64,000 nucleotides of DNA from an uncultured Schlesneria sp. (GTDB lineage Bacteria; Planctomycetota; Planctomycetia; Planctomycetales; Planctomycetaceae), in the NCBI GenBank assembly GCA_903840265.1, contig CAIMFH010000190.1, positions 62,001-126,000 on the forward strand. Reading direction: 5' to 3'. The position numbers were made by a program, and so were the translations under genes. The notes under the pieces were generated by a model. It was not told where the DNA came from, ran no database searches, and was given only the letters and a program-made list of their open reading frames with translations. Position 1 is the first letter of the stretch. Each line of letters opens with the position of its first letter. Shown piece by piece: positions 15,842-25,948 of this stretch.

Positions 15842-18835
15842 ATGGAATCCAACCAACCAGAATCTCGATCAACGCTCGCTGAGTGTTTGTGCTGGCTCAC
15901 AGAAATCTGTTCGCGCCGTGCAAAGCTCACGATTTTTGTCGTGATCCTGTCAGCGATAGGTTGCGTCGTTTATACGGCTCAAAGCATCAAGTTCAAAACG
16001 GACCGCGCGGATTTGATCGATCCTTCCGCCACCTTTCAGAAGCGTTGGCAGAAGTACACCGAAAGTTTCGGTGATGCCACCGACATGGTGGTCGTGGTCG
16101 AATCGAAGAAGCCGGAAACGATTAAGCAGGTTCTGGACAACTTGGGTGATCAACTGAAAAGTGACCCCAAGCTGTTTACCAACGTGCTGTATAAGGTCGA
16201 ACCCGGCAAGCTTCGAGAAAAGGGCCTGCAGTACCTGGCCCCGGATCAACTGGCCAGTGGCCTCGAACGTCTCGACGAATATCGTCCTGTCTTGAACGGT
16301 CGCTGGGATCTGATCCGCGTCGACGGGTTGGTTCCTCGGATGGACAGCCAACTGAAGCGGTTGGAGCGGCAGGGGCAACTTGAGAACAGCGTTCTGCTGG
16401 CGCACACCGATCGCCTCGCAGCCAGTCTCGCCGCCACAATCAAGGATCGCAATGATTTCACCAATCCCTGGCCTGACATCCTTCCCGTCGACCCGCGGAT
16501 GCGAGACCAGGAAAACCAGACCGTCTACCTGCTGAATGACGATGGCACGATGGGCTTCGTCATGGCATCGCCCGTCAATACCGCTCGCTCGTTCGAAGGA
16601 GCGACGGCCTCGATCGACAGGCTACGGACGCTGATCAAGCAGGCGGAACGTCAATTCCCCTCCGCTCGCATTTCGCTGACCGGCATTCCCGTTCTGGAAA
16701 ACGACGAGATGCGGCGATCGCAGACCGACTCGATGATCGCTTCAATCATTTCCTACCTGGGTGTGGCCCTGATCCTGTTCGTAGGGTTCCGTGGCTTTCT
16801 ACATCCCGTCCTGGGACTGCTGATGCTGATTGTGGGAATGGCGTGGTCCTTTGGATACACAACCGCCGTTGTCGGTCATTTGAATATTCTCTCCGTCTCG
16901 TTCGTCGCCATTCTGATCGGTTTAGGGATCGACTTTTCGATTCATATCCTGGCGCGATACCTGGAACTGCGACATCAGGGCCTGGGGTTACAAGCCGCTC
17001 TGGTGGAAACGTCGAGCAGCGTCGGTGGCGGGATCGTCACCGGGGCCGTCACCACATCGCTCGCGTTCTTCTGTGCAACGTTCACCGAGTTCCTGGGTGT
17101 CGCAGAATTGGGGATCATCGCCGGCGGCGGGATCCTGCTGTGCGTCCTGGCCGCGTTCACATTTCTGCCCGCGATTATCGCTATGGCGGATCGAAATAAA
17201 GAACCTCGCAAACTGCCGACTCCCTTCCAGGCACGGGGGCTACGCTATGCGACGCTGAACCATCCCGGTCTCGTGCTGACACTCTCACTCGGGTTAATTG
17301 GATACATCGGGTACCGCGCTTTCGATTGGAGCGGTTCCGTTCCCAAGCCACTGGTTGTCTACGACCACAATCTTCTGCACTTGCAGGCTGAAGGGCTGGA
17401 ATCGGTCGAAGCACAAAAGCATATCTTCGATTCTTCTGACCACTCGTTGCTGTATGCCATCTCGGTCGCCGATTCCGCCGAGCAGGCTCGCGAGATGAAA
17501 CGTCGACTGGAAGCGTTGCCAACCGTTCATCACGTCCAGGAACTGGCTTCTCGGTTGCCCGAGCACCCGTCAACCGAAACCAAGCTCTTGGTTCAGGGCT
17601 TTAACGCACAGTTGGCAAAACTGCCTGCTGAACCCCCTGCTCCGTCGCCACTGAACCCCGCTGATGTTGGACGAGTTCTCAATGAACTCTGCGAATCAAT
17701 GAAAGGCCGCACCGATCCCGCATCGCGACGGATCGAGCATAACTTGGATGAGTTCCTGAACAGGCTGGACACGATGCCGTTGCAGGAGCAGATGATGTTC
17801 CTGGGCGAGTTCCAATATCGAATGGCCTACGCACTACTTGCCCAATTTCAAGCGATCGCGGCGGCATCGGACCCCGAACCTGTCGATGCGAGCGACTTGC
17901 CAGCCGAACTGAAAAATCGCTTTGTCAGTCCTCAGGGGCACTGGCTGCTCCAGATTTATCCCAAGGATCAAGTCTGGGATATGGAGCCACTGGAGAAATT
18001 TGTGACCGATATCCGCTCGGTCGATCCCGAGGTCACAGGAGTTCCGCTACAGAACTTCGAAGCGGCTCAACAGATCAAGAGGAGCTATGAAATCTGCGCC
18101 GTCTATGCACTGGCGGTGATCATGATCACACTGTTGCTCGATTTCTCTCGCAAAGACCGTCTGCTCTGGAATTTTATTCCGCCGATGCTGCTGACGGTGG
18201 CGGCAGGCTTCGCGCTGCACACGCGTCACGTTCCCTGGTCGCCGGGACTGTTGCTGCTCACCTATGCGGGGTTAGCTTTTGCAACGGCATTGATGATCGA
18301 CCGCCGCGCTGTTCGCGATTCGTTGCTGGCGATCGTTCCGCCTGCGATCGGGATGGGAATTACCTTTGGACTCCTGGTCATATTCGACATCCCACTCAAT
18401 GCCGCCAACCTGATCATCCTGCCGCTAATTTTGGGGATCGGCGTCGACAATGGCGTCCACATCATCCACGATAGCCGGTCTCAGGCGGATCGTGTCTATT
18501 GCACAACTCCCAGCACAATTAACGCAATCATGCTGACTTCGACAACGACGATGGTTGGCTTCGGCAGCATGATGGTCGCCGCGCACCGTGGACTTCACAG
18601 CCTGGGGGCGGTGTTGACGATTGGTGTCGGAGCTTGCTTGTTCGTGTCGCTCGTCACACTGCCAGCAATATTAACTCTCGCCACGCGCCACCGTCTACGA
18701 ATACCTCAGTTGGACCCGAGCCCGACGATCAACATTGCGATTGCCACTCTGGGCGAAGCTGAGACTCCAGTCGAATTGGGAATCGAAGATGAACTTCCAG
18801 CGACCATCAAGATGAAGCCCAGTCGTGTTGCCTGA
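15842..18835 (+). CDS. MMPL/RND superfamily transporter (HpnN-like)
   Basis: A protein of about 997 residues with the duplicated RND/MMPL architecture: one N-terminal helix, a large periplasmic domain (KFKTDRADLIDPS onward), a block of five to six helices, a second periplasmic domain and a second helix block (LILPLILGIGVDNGVHIIHD). The resemblance is to HpnN-type exporters that move hopanoids or other lipids to the outer membrane. The cargo here is inference. The chosen ATG has AGGGA seven bases upstream. An ATG at 15782 would add 20 residues. A second MMPL transporter lies at 20912-23245. Confidence 0.8.
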   Translation: MESNQPESRSTLAECLCWLTEICSRRAKLTIFVVILSAIGCVVYTAQSIKFKTDRADLIDPSATFQKRWQKYTESFGDATDMVVVVESKKPETIKQVLDNLGDQLKSDPKLFTNVLYKVEPGKLREKGLQYLAPDQLASGLERLDEYRPVLNGRWDLIRVDGLVPRMDSQLKRLERQGQLENSVLLAHTDRLAASLAATIKDRNDFTNPWPDILPVDPRMRDQENQTVYLLNDDGTMGFVMASPVNTARSFEGATASIDRLRTLIKQAERQFPSARISLTGIPVLENDEMRRSQTDSMIASIISYLGVALILFVGFRGFLHPVLGLLMLIVGMAWSFGYTTAVVGHLNILSVSFVAILIGLGIDFSIHILARYLELRHQGLGLQAALVETSSSVGGGIVTGAVTTSLAFFCATFTEFLGVAELGIIAGGGILLCVLAAFTFLPAIIAMADRNKEPRKLPTPFQARGLRYATLNHPGLVLTLSLGLIGYIGYRAFDWSGSVPKPLVVYDHNLLHLQAEGLESVEAQKHIFDSSDHSLLYAISVADSAEQAREMKRRLEALPTVHHVQELASRLPEHPSTETKLLVQGFNAQLAKLPAEPPAPSPLNPADVGRVLNELCESMKGRTDPASRRIEHNLDEFLNRLDTMPLQEQMMFLGEFQYRMAYALLAQFQAIAAASDPEPVDASDLPAELKNRFVSPQGHWLLQIYPKDQVWDMEPLEKFVTDIRSVDPEVTGVPLQNFEAAQQIKRSYEICAVYALAVIMITLLLDFSRKDRLLWNFIPPMLLTVAAGFALHTRHVPWSPGLLLLTYAGLAFATALMIDRRAVRDSLLAIVPPAIGMGITFGLLVIFDIPLNAANLIILPLILGIGVDNGVHIIHDSRSQADRVYCTTPSTINAIMLTSTTTMVGFGSMMVAAHRGLHSLGAVLTIGVGACLFVSLVTLPAILTLATRHRLRIPQLDPSPTINIAIATLGEAETPVELGIEDELPATIKMKPSRVA

Positions 18836-18940
18836 GAGGCAGCCGGCGCTGACCAAAGTCAGCAGTGAATCAGTCGGCTGCTCGAACCGCCTCGTCTATC
18901 GACATTCGTTCAGCCAACGCGTTCAAGAACGACGGTCGAC

Positions 18941-19270
18941 CTACGACCTGGTGAACGTGTCTCGCAGACCATCGCCGAATTGCTTCAGCTTCATGCTTGT
19001 CTTCGTTCCGAAGTTGCGACTGGCCGAAGAAGGTGCTGGAGTTGGTGGAACGTAAGGTTCCGGAGCAGGGGCTGATTCTACGGGCGGCGTCACATTCGGC
19101 CAAGATTCTTCGGGGGCAATTCCCTGAGGAATCGTTTGCTCGTAGCTCGGCTGAACAGCAGGCGTCTGGCATGCTCGCTTGGATGAAACCGCAGTCACAC
19201 AGCATCCCGACAAGCCCACCGCCGTAATCAGGGATGCAACAGCCAGAGAAGTTCTACGGAAAGTCGTCAT
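18941..19270 (-). CDS. Small Pro-rich lipoprotein
   Basis: A 109-residue protein with a signal peptide and lipobox (AVGLSGCC). The mature part is rich in Pro, Ala, Ser and Glu (PPVESAPAPEPYVPPTPAPSS), followed by a short basic helical tail. It is probably an anchored envelope protein of unknown function. The longer upstream frame lacks a signal at its own start, so the internal ATG at 19270 was taken. It converges with the transporter gene before it. Confidence 0.6.
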   Translation of the reverse strand: MTTFRRTSLAVASLITAVGLSGCCVTAVSSKRACQTPAVQPSYEQTIPQGIAPEESWPNVTPPVESAPAPEPYVPPTPAPSSASRNFGTKTSMKLKQFGDGLRDTFTRS

Positions 19271-19544
19271 TGAATCGCTCACGATGTAAGTGGCCAAAGC
19301 AACGCCGAGCAGCCAATCTGCTGCTCGACGCAATACTGCATACAACGGGAAAAGGGAGTACCCCAATCATCGGCCCTCGACCGATCCGTTGAACAAGCAA
19401 GTTCTGCCGAATTCAGTCGCTGGCCAGATTCAGTTCCGAACATTCCGAGGAGGGGCCTTGGAATCGGCAACAGGAAGGGGCCTGCTGTGACCTATGCGTG
19501 GCCTGAGAAGACCCGGCAGTTCTTGCCGATGCAGTCAACAACGT

Positions 19545-20885
19545 TCACTTTGTCGAAGATGCAACCAATGCGGAAGACGCCGTCTGTGACTTTCGGGCTA
19601 GCAGTGCGACTGCGAATAAGCTGATCACCGGAACAATCGGAGCCCGCATGCGAGCGTTCGTCCAATAGACCAGGTGAACAATCTGTACGGTCAGCACCAG
19701 TGCGAACAGCGGCCACCACTCCCATCGTCCAGTCTCTTTCAGACCAGACGCAGCGACAACCAGCATGCCGACGAAGAACAAGATCTCCAAGCAGGTGTAA
19801 TACCATCCCACCAATTGAATCAGCTTCGGACTCGCCGATGCTGCCGCCTCACTCTGCGGAACGGTACTCCAGAGGCTGCGGAAGCGATAACCAACCGCTC
19901 GCAGGAATCGCTCTGGATTCGCCGCGATAAATTGACGAGCCTGCTCGCTTTGCCACCGATCGCGAGCAATCTCCGAGGCATCAGGCCCAACAGCTTCGTC
20001 GAGACGACTCTGCAAATCGTGTTGCCACTCCTCAAAACTGCGCGGTCCCCAATCCGCTCCCCAGCCTCGATCAACGACTTCAGAGTAGAACACCGGATTA
20101 TTCGCCAGCAGCAGCGTATAACCACCGTGAGTCGTCATTAAGATCGGCGACCCCATCGTCAACTGATTCCGGATCACCCAGGGCGCAACAACGATTAATG
20201 TTCCTGCGACCAGACGCCAGGGGATCAGCGAACTCCGGGGAATCGATCGATCACAGGAACGGCGGCAAGACTTCAATGTCGCGCCAATTCCCCATCCAAC
20301 GAACGCCAGACCTGCTAATGGCCAGAATGTCGGTCGACACAGCACCAGGCATCCGAACAGGATGCCGATAATCATTTGCTGAATGAACTCAGAGCGATCT
20401 CGGCGGACAATCCACAAAATCAGAAGGGCGACTAACCCCGCACAGGTCACCTCCGTCATCGGCTGAGCGGAATACTGCAGCAACATCGGATCGACAGCGA
20501 CAAGCAAAGCGGCCAACATCGACCAGCGGCCCAAACCCAGCCAACCTCCTGCTCTCCAGACGGCCCAGACGGCGACAGCACCCCAAATCAAGTTAACAAT
20601 TGCGACCGCAGCGGCGGTCGGCACGATCAACATCAATCCCGCCAACTGGAGCGTAAACAAGGGAGGGCGAAACGCGGTCGGTGTCAGGCGAGCGACATCG
20701 GAGTATCCCCTTCCCTCGGCAACACCACGCGCAATCCCCAGATATGCGTCGCGATCATGGGTCAATTCGTGCGAGTGCAGCCACAGCACCGTTCCACGGA
20801 GCACGACAGCGACGATCAGACAGACGGCCAGTTCCCAGTACCTGGGCTGCAATAATCCTTTTGAGGTGGGCTGAGAATCCATCAT
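19545..20885 (-). CDS. GT-C fold membrane glycosyltransferase
   Basis: A 446-residue polytopic protein with about ten hydrophobic helices. The first loop after helix one has an acidic motif (ELTHDRDAYLGIARG) of the kind that coordinates the polyprenyl-phosphate sugar donor in ArnT/PMT-type enzymes. No large soluble C-terminal domain is present. It lies 26 bp downstream of the MMPL transporter gene on the same strand, so the two are probably co-transcribed, perhaps in making and exporting a glycolipid. That link is inference. Confidence 0.75.
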   Translation of the reverse strand: MMDSQPTSKGLLQPRYWELAVCLIVAVVLRGTVLWLHSHELTHDRDAYLGIARGVAEGRGYSDVARLTPTAFRPPLFTLQLAGLMLIVPTAAAVAIVNLIWGAVAVWAVWRAGGWLGLGRWSMLAALLVAVDPMLLQYSAQPMTEVTCAGLVALLILWIVRRDRSEFIQQMIIGILFGCLVLCRPTFWPLAGLAFVGWGIGATLKSCRRSCDRSIPRSSLIPWRLVAGTLIVVAPWVIRNQLTMGSPILMTTHGGYTLLLANNPVFYSEVVDRGWGADWGPRSFEEWQHDLQSRLDEAVGPDASEIARDRWQSEQARQFIAANPERFLRAVGYRFRSLWSTVPQSEAAASASPKLIQLVGWYYTCLEILFFVGMLVVAASGLKETGRWEWWPLFALVLTVQIVHLVYWTNARMRAPIVPVISLFAVALLARKSQTASSALVASSTK

Positions 20886-20911
20886 CGCCGATTATTCCAC
20901 GACGCGATTCG

Positions 20912-23245
20912 TCACGCCGTTCGTCGTGTCACGAGTGCCAGAATCGCAGGAATCACGACGAGGTTTCCCAAGCTTCCCCCTGCGGTTGCCACTGCGACCA
21001 GCCAACCAAAACTGGACATGGGCACAAACTCACTATACAGCATCGCGAGGAATCCCAGGCTGACCGCGGAACTGGAAAGAACAACTCCGGGACCACTTCC
21101 CGCGTAAGCCACCCTAAGTGCTTCGTCCGAAGGACGGCCAGCTCGCAATTCTTGCTTCCAGCGTAACAGGCAATGCACGGCATCATCGACGGAGAGACCA
21201 ATCACGACCCCGGCGACCAGGGCCGTCGACATATCAATCTTCAGTCCCAACCAGCCCATGATCCCCAGGACCAACCCCACCGCCAACAACGTCGGCAAGA
21301 AGGCTAGAAACGCCAGTCGCAGATTTCGTAGAGCCGCCCAGAGCATCGCCAGGCTCATCAAGCCCGCACACAAGGTTGCTCGAAATGATGTTGAAACCAC
21401 CGCGTGAGTGATCTGCGTCATTAAGTGCGACAGACCGGTAATGAAAGTTTGATCGGACAATTCCTGTCGACTGGTCTGCAACAAGTTCGTGAAGCAGGCT
21501 TCTTTCAGTTCCGGCTGAGCACTCTCCTGAACACGAATCAGGATTCGAACCTGATCTTTCGAACTTTCCTCTTTGTTTCGGCTCCAGAGATTATTCAGGA
21601 AATGCTCGTACCTGGCATTCCCCAGGATTCGCACCTTGGTCCCCACGACATCGTCGCGATTTTCTTTGTCGACATACGGCGGCACACTCAGCAAGTCGGC
21701 CAGTGACACGATCCCCGCGACCATCTCGGGATTATCTTGCTTCATTTTTGCCGCCACCTGCCCGACTTTGTCGAGCCATTCGGCAGTCATTTTCTCGGGC
21801 GCGGGCGAGATCAGTTCGACAAGGCCGATGCCCCCCATCCGCTTTTCGATGAAGCGATAATCTGTGGCCACCCGCGAGCGGGGCTTATGAATATTGATGT
21901 AGTTGGATTCAAACTGAAGCCACATCATTCCAACGGATGCAAGCAACACGGGAACTACAAATAGCAGCAGCGTCGTGCGGGGATGCGTCAGCACCCAATC
22001 CGTCATCTTGCCAACCCCTTCGGCCACCGCCGCCGTTCCCTGTTCAACGTTGGCCGCTTCCGCCGGATTGCGGCGAAGTCGTATCGTCATCGCACCGGCC
22101 GCCAACATCCACACCAGCGCACCGGCGATAATGTTGCAGGCAAACATGGTAATTCCCAGTTGAGCTACCGGCTGAACAGTCGTCGCAGCCCACGTGGCGA
22201 GATAGCCAGATGCCGAGGCAATCGCGCACCATGCCACTGGGGGAAACATAACTGTGAGAGTTTGATGTGCGGTTTCAGACCGCGACAGGCCTGTATGCAG
22301 GATCGAAAAGAACCGCACCGCCAAATGGCTGGCCGCGGGCATGCACAGCACGACGGTCTGCGCCACGATCGGCCCCGCCGACAACGACAATTTCAGATTG
22401 AAGATCGTGATACAGATTCGTGTCAGTTCCCAAGTGGCCCACCCGGCGATCAGGGATAGTAATGCCCACGCGGGATTACGAACGGCGATCAGCATCGTGA
22501 CCGTCATCAAGATCATCGCGACAACGCCCAGTGTTCGGTTATCACGATCCAGACTGACAAAGCCGTCGACAACCAGCACCGGTGGTCCGGCCACAGCGAC
22601 GTGATCCAGCTTGTTCTCTCGAGCAAACTGATCTGACACACGACGCAGCGCGAGAACCGCCGGGCGACGATCCGCTTCGGCCGAGGCGTCTAGTCGCACA
22701 AGAATGGCCGTGGTTCGGCCCTTCCCATCGACGAGCAAACCATTGAACAGGGGATGATTGCTGATCCGCTCACGAAATTCATCGAGTGCTTCCGGGTCAT
22801 CCATATTAGATCGAACGACGGTCGACACAGTCGCACGACCGGCCACCATGCGGTACAGACCAAGGAACGAGAACGATCCTGACGCCGCGGCGACCGCATC
22901 ATCGACCAGCCACGGAACAGGCATCTGGTCGACGGCGTCCACTCGTTCAATTCCGGGCACTTGCTCGGTGATTCGATCGGCGAGAGTTCGAACGCGATCC
23001 ATCCCTTCCGGCGTCCAAAGCTCATTGTCGTCATACGCGACGAAAACGATCTGATCGCCACCGAAGGCGCGTTTCGACTTTTCATAGCTCAGCAGAGCAG
23101 GATGATCGTGCGGGAAAAAGCCTTCAATCGTCTGGTCGAACTTCACTGGTGGCACGAAAATCCACGACAGTACGATCAACGGTAGCACCACCGCCCAGAC
23201 GGCGTACCGGAATCGAAACACAAGACGAGCCAGTCGGTCGATCAT
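20912..23245 (-). CDS. MMPL/RND superfamily transporter
   Basis: A 777-residue predicted exporter. It has an N-terminal helix, a periplasmic domain (PPVKFDQTIEGFFPHDHP), a six-helix block, a second periplasmic domain (SNYINIHKPRSRVATDYRFI) and a final helix block with MSTALVAGVVIGLSVDDAVHCLLRW. This is the layout of hydrophobe/amphiphile exporters energised by the proton gradient. The substrate is unknown, with lipids most likely. It is the first gene of a two-gene unit with the downstream glycosyltransferase. Confidence 0.82.
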   Translation of the reverse strand: MIDRLARLVFRFRYAVWAVVLPLIVLSWIFVPPVKFDQTIEGFFPHDHPALLSYEKSKRAFGGDQIVFVAYDDNELWTPEGMDRVRTLADRITEQVPGIERVDAVDQMPVPWLVDDAVAAASGSFSFLGLYRMVAGRATVSTVVRSNMDDPEALDEFRERISNHPLFNGLLVDGKGRTTAILVRLDASAEADRRPAVLALRRVSDQFARENKLDHVAVAGPPVLVVDGFVSLDRDNRTLGVVAMILMTVTMLIAVRNPAWALLSLIAGWATWELTRICITIFNLKLSLSAGPIVAQTVVLCMPAASHLAVRFFSILHTGLSRSETAHQTLTVMFPPVAWCAIASASGYLATWAATTVQPVAQLGITMFACNIIAGALVWMLAAGAMTIRLRRNPAEAANVEQGTAAVAEGVGKMTDWVLTHPRTTLLLFVVPVLLASVGMMWLQFESNYINIHKPRSRVATDYRFIEKRMGGIGLVELISPAPEKMTAEWLDKVGQVAAKMKQDNPEMVAGIVSLADLLSVPPYVDKENRDDVVGTKVRILGNARYEHFLNNLWSRNKEESSKDQVRILIRVQESAQPELKEACFTNLLQTSRQELSDQTFITGLSHLMTQITHAVVSTSFRATLCAGLMSLAMLWAALRNLRLAFLAFLPTLLAVGLVLGIMGWLGLKIDMSTALVAGVVIGLSVDDAVHCLLRWKQELRAGRPSDEALRVAYAGSGPGVVLSSSAVSLGFLAMLYSEFVPMSSFGWLVAVATAGGSLGNLVVIPAILALVTRRTA

Positions 23246-23585
23246 GGCGGCTTACGTGCTGAAGCAGACTTCGCTGAGAAAGTGGCCCTGCTGAACTAAG
23301 ACAAACGAATCTTAGCTCACATCTGTCATATTCGTGGCCATTGAGATAACGGTTCTGAACTCATAGCACAACCGCCAGACCGGTTCTGATGACGCCGCGA
23401 AGGCGAAGAATAATTAGCCACGGATTGACCTGATCAGCACGGATTTTAAGAGACGAGTTTTTGACATTCTCGCCGTGCGTCGCACGCACCAATTGGCCCA
23501 CTGCTCTGTGGCCCGCGACATTTCTGTTTGGGACGAAAATAAGCAAACCGCTCAATTCGAGAACTGCAGGCTGAACCGGCACGTG
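23246..23585. other. 340-bp intergenic region with a dispersed-repeat-like segment
   Basis: No gene was supported. Bases 23401-23470 contain phrases such as TTAGCCACGGATTGACC and CAGCACGGATTTTAAG that resemble the intergenic repeat families seen across many planctomycete and verrucomicrobial genomes. A 73-codon minus-strand frame over it (23361-23582) is likely spurious. Confidence 0.35.
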
Positions 23586-24413
23586 TCACCGAGCACCAGG
23601 CGAGATCAATCCGCTTTCCGGACTGCTGGCAGTGGCATACAGCTTACGCGGAATTCTGCCGGCGCCTCCTGCGATTTGCCCCGCTCGGCAGGCGAGTTTC
23701 ATTGCTTCGGCCATGGCTTTTGGATCTTGAGCGGATGCGATGGCCGTATTGAGCAACACGCCATCGCAGCCCAGTTCCATCGCAAACGCGACATCACTCG
23801 CCGTCCCCACCCCCGCATCGACGATCACGGGGTAATTGGGATCGTTCTCTTTGAGGTATTCCAGACAGATCCGAATGTTGTTCGGATTGAGGATCCCCTG
23901 CCCGCTGCCGATCGGACTGCCCGCTGGCATCACAGAGGTCGCCCCAACATCTTTTAGTCGCTTGGCAGTGATCGGATCATCGGTCGTGTAACACAGCACT
24001 TCAAATCCGTCTGCGACAAGCTGCCGCGTCGCTTCCAGCGTTGCCACCGGATCCGGTAACAGTGTCTTCTTGTCCCCCAGCACTTCCAGCTTGACCCAAC
24101 TGGCGCCGGGATTGCCGACGCTCGACAAGATCTCGCGCCCCAGACGGGCCGTGCGGACAGCCTCTTCAGCAGTAAAACAGCCTGCCGTGTTAGGGAGAAT
24201 TGTGTATCGGTCCAGATCGATGAAATCGAGGATATTGCGGCCTGCGGCATCGACCAGTCGCTCGCGACGAACGGCGACGGTAATCACGCTGGCACCGCTG
24301 ACTTCCAGGCATTCTCGCATCAACTCAAATGTCGCGTACTTGCCGGTCCCAACAATCAGCCGCGACGAAAGCCGATGCGACCCCAATACGAGTGGTAAAT
24401 CAACAACAGACAT
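23586..24413 (-). CDS. thiG: Thiazole synthase ThiG
   Basis: A 275-residue TIM-barrel enzyme that builds the thiamine thiazole ring from deoxyxylulose 5-phosphate, dehydroglycine and ThiS-thiocarboxylate. The Schiff-base lysine is K108 in [10 protein letters not shown]. The N-terminal [13 protein letters not shown] and C-terminal [20 protein letters not shown] blocks are typical. The ATG at 24413 was chosen. A TTG at 24422, directly after the thiS stop and four bases after GGAGG, is an equally plausible start. It is cotranscribed with thiS, and no other thi gene is nearby. Confidence 0.95.
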   Translation of the reverse strand: MSVVDLPLVLGSHRLSSRLIVGTGKYATFELMRECLEVSGASVITVAVRRERLVDAAGRNILDFIDLDRYTILPNTAGCFTAEEAVRTARLGREILSSVGNPGASWVKLEVLGDKKTLLPDPVATLEATRQLVADGFEVLCYTTDDPITAKRLKDVGATSVMPAGSPIGSGQGILNPNNIRICLEYLKENDPNYPVIVDAGVGTASDVAFAMELGCDGVLLNTAIASAQDPKAMAEAMKLACRAGQIAGGAGRIPRKLYATASSPESGLISPGAR

Positions 24414-24422
24414 GGATCGCAA

Positions 24423-24638
24423 TCAACCTCCACCAACCAACGTCACAATCTCGATGCGGTCGCCCTCTGAAAGCAGAGTCTGGCAATGATCGCTTCGCGG
24501 AACAACTTGCCGGTTCAATTCCACCGCCAGAAATCGCGGCTTCAGCCCCAACAGGTCGAGCAGACCTTGCACGTTGGTGCCGTGCGGAACAGTCCGGGGG
24601 ACATCATTGACGATAATCGAAAGTTGCGATTGAGACAT
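24423..24638 (-). CDS. thiS: Sulfur carrier protein ThiS
   Basis: A 71-residue ubiquitin-fold sulfur carrier ending in the required Gly-Gly (LVGGG). The C-terminal glycine is adenylated and converted to a thiocarboxylate that donates sulfur to the thiazole. The middle (PRFLAVELNRQVVPRS) matches the family. Its start codon lies only ten bases past the U-tract of an intrinsic terminator and has no visible Shine-Dalgarno, so expression may depend on read-through or a leaderless transcript. It is followed directly by thiG. Confidence 0.92.
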   Translation of the reverse strand: MSQSQLSIIVNDVPRTVPHGTNVQGLLDLLGLKPRFLAVELNRQVVPRSDHCQTLLSEGDRIEIVTLVGGG

Positions 24639-24648
24639 GGTCTACGAG

Positions 24649-24682
24649 AAAAAGACCCGACACCTTTAAGGTGCCGGGTCTT
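24649..24682 (-). terminator. Intrinsic terminator after the second DUF1559 gene
   Basis: A 14-bp stem (arms 24652-24665 and 24669-24682, one G-U pair) with a 3-nt loop is followed on the minus strand by five T residues. It is a canonical rho-independent terminator, 37 bp past the DUF1559 stop codon and immediately before thiS. Confidence 0.9.
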
Positions 24683-24719
24683 GGATTTATTAAAATCACA
24701 CAGGCAACCAAACCAAAGT

Positions 24720-25691
24720 TTAGAAGCCGTCCGTCACATTTTCCATCATCGGACCTAACGACTTCAAGGCTCCATTGCGAGTCGCAACCGCCTTGAAAAC
24801 ATTCGCATCGATCTTCTTGGAGATGCTCTTAGTGGAACCATCGCACAAAGCGAATACAGAAACGTCACCGTGGGAACCGCCAAAACTGAAGAACTGCAGG
24901 TTCGTGTTGCTGGCCCCCTGAACGACCCAGTAGGCATCAAACAGGTCCGGGTGCCCCTTATCGTCCCAAACGCGGACACAGCAACTGTAAGCATCTCCCC
25001 AGAAACCGTAGGGCGAATCTCCCGCCAGAATCGTATTCGATGTTCCATCAGTGATATCAGACATCCGCACGGCACTGTTCTGATACAACATCCCGTTCGG
25101 CACCGTCGGAGGATTTCCCGCTGTCGACTGATTTGTGTCGTACGCACCCATCGATCCGCGATAGGTAGTATAGCCCCATCCGCTTGGTCGGTTCTGCGGC
25201 AGCGGCGCACTCGGACAGATGTACGAATCGATCTTCGTCTGAATAAACTGCTGGTTGTTGCCACCAAACTTGGCCTGGCGATAATCCAGTTCGATCGTTC
25301 CCTGATCCATCGCGGACAGAATGAAGGCGTGCCATCCCCATTCGGCGTGCATGACCCAATCAGTAATCGTCGCGATGGAACGCTGACCTGTTTGCATGAT
25401 GCTGATCTGTGCCGGCTCCGGCAACGGCGCGGACTGTGCCGAACCCGCTGCGGGTGTAACGAACCCCGGTGGAAAACAGCGACTGCTTCCTTCATAGGTG
25501 TGCATTGCCAAAGCGAGCTGACGCACGTTGTTAATGCACTGGGTGCGTCGTCCCGCCTCGCGAGCACGCTGAACGGCCGGCAACAGCAGGGCCGCCAGCA
25601 TCGCAATAATAGCGATCACGACCAGTAGCTCGATCAATGTGAAACCGCGACGTGCGGTTGTCCGCGAACATGGCCTTGGCAATCGAGTCAT
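24720..25691 (-). CDS. DUF1559 domain protein with prepilin-type N-terminus
   Basis: A 323-residue protein. The N-terminus has a prepilin-like leader ([20 protein letters not shown]) then [18 protein letters not shown], and the C-terminus carries the H-x9-DG motif ([14 protein letters not shown]). The chosen ATG has GGGAG about eight bases upstream. The 47 extra codons of the longest frame are not conserved. It is a paralogue of the protein at 2689-3780 and is presumably surface exposed after prepilin peptidase processing. It is a monocistronic unit closed by the terminator at 24649-24682. Confidence 0.9.
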   Translation of the reverse strand: MTRLPRPCSRTTARRGFTLIELLVVIAIIAMLAALLLPAVQRAREAGRRTQCINNVRQLALAMHTYEGSSRCFPPGFVTPAAGSAQSAPLPEPAQISIMQTGQRSIATITDWVMHAEWGWHAFILSAMDQGTIELDYRQAKFGGNNQQFIQTKIDSYICPSAPLPQNRPSGWGYTTYRGSMGAYDTNQSTAGNPPTVPNGMLYQNSAVRMSDITDGTSNTILAGDSPYGFWGDAYSCCVRVWDDKGHPDLFDAYWVVQGASNTNLQFFSFGGSHGDVSVFALCDGSTKSISKKIDANVFKAVATRNGALKSLGPMMENVTDGF

Positions 25692-25948
25692 CGTGCAACT
25701 CCCTGAATTCGAACCACCCTGAGCCCTGGGGTGACAGCCAGACACTCCGCTACGTCGCAGCGTTTCCGCGGCGAAAAGGCCGTTAGCAACGTAGCAAAAT
25801 GCAAATTCCTTTTCAAACCCCGATTTGACCAAATGGAGTCGGCAGAATTTTCAGCAAGAATTTACTTGTGCAACGGAGTACGAATATCTCGCTTCAGCAC
25901 GGATAAATTCTGATCCACTCCAGCAAGTTACGGACATCGGCGGCTTGT

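Noticed and set aside
23361-23582. 73-codon minus-strand frame
   Set aside because: It covers the dispersed-repeat-like stretch, and such translations are a known artefact of intergenic repeats.
24639-24719. Possible TPP riboswitch upstream of thiS
   Set aside because: None of the conserved THI-box strings is present; the interval is filled by the DUF1559 terminator.
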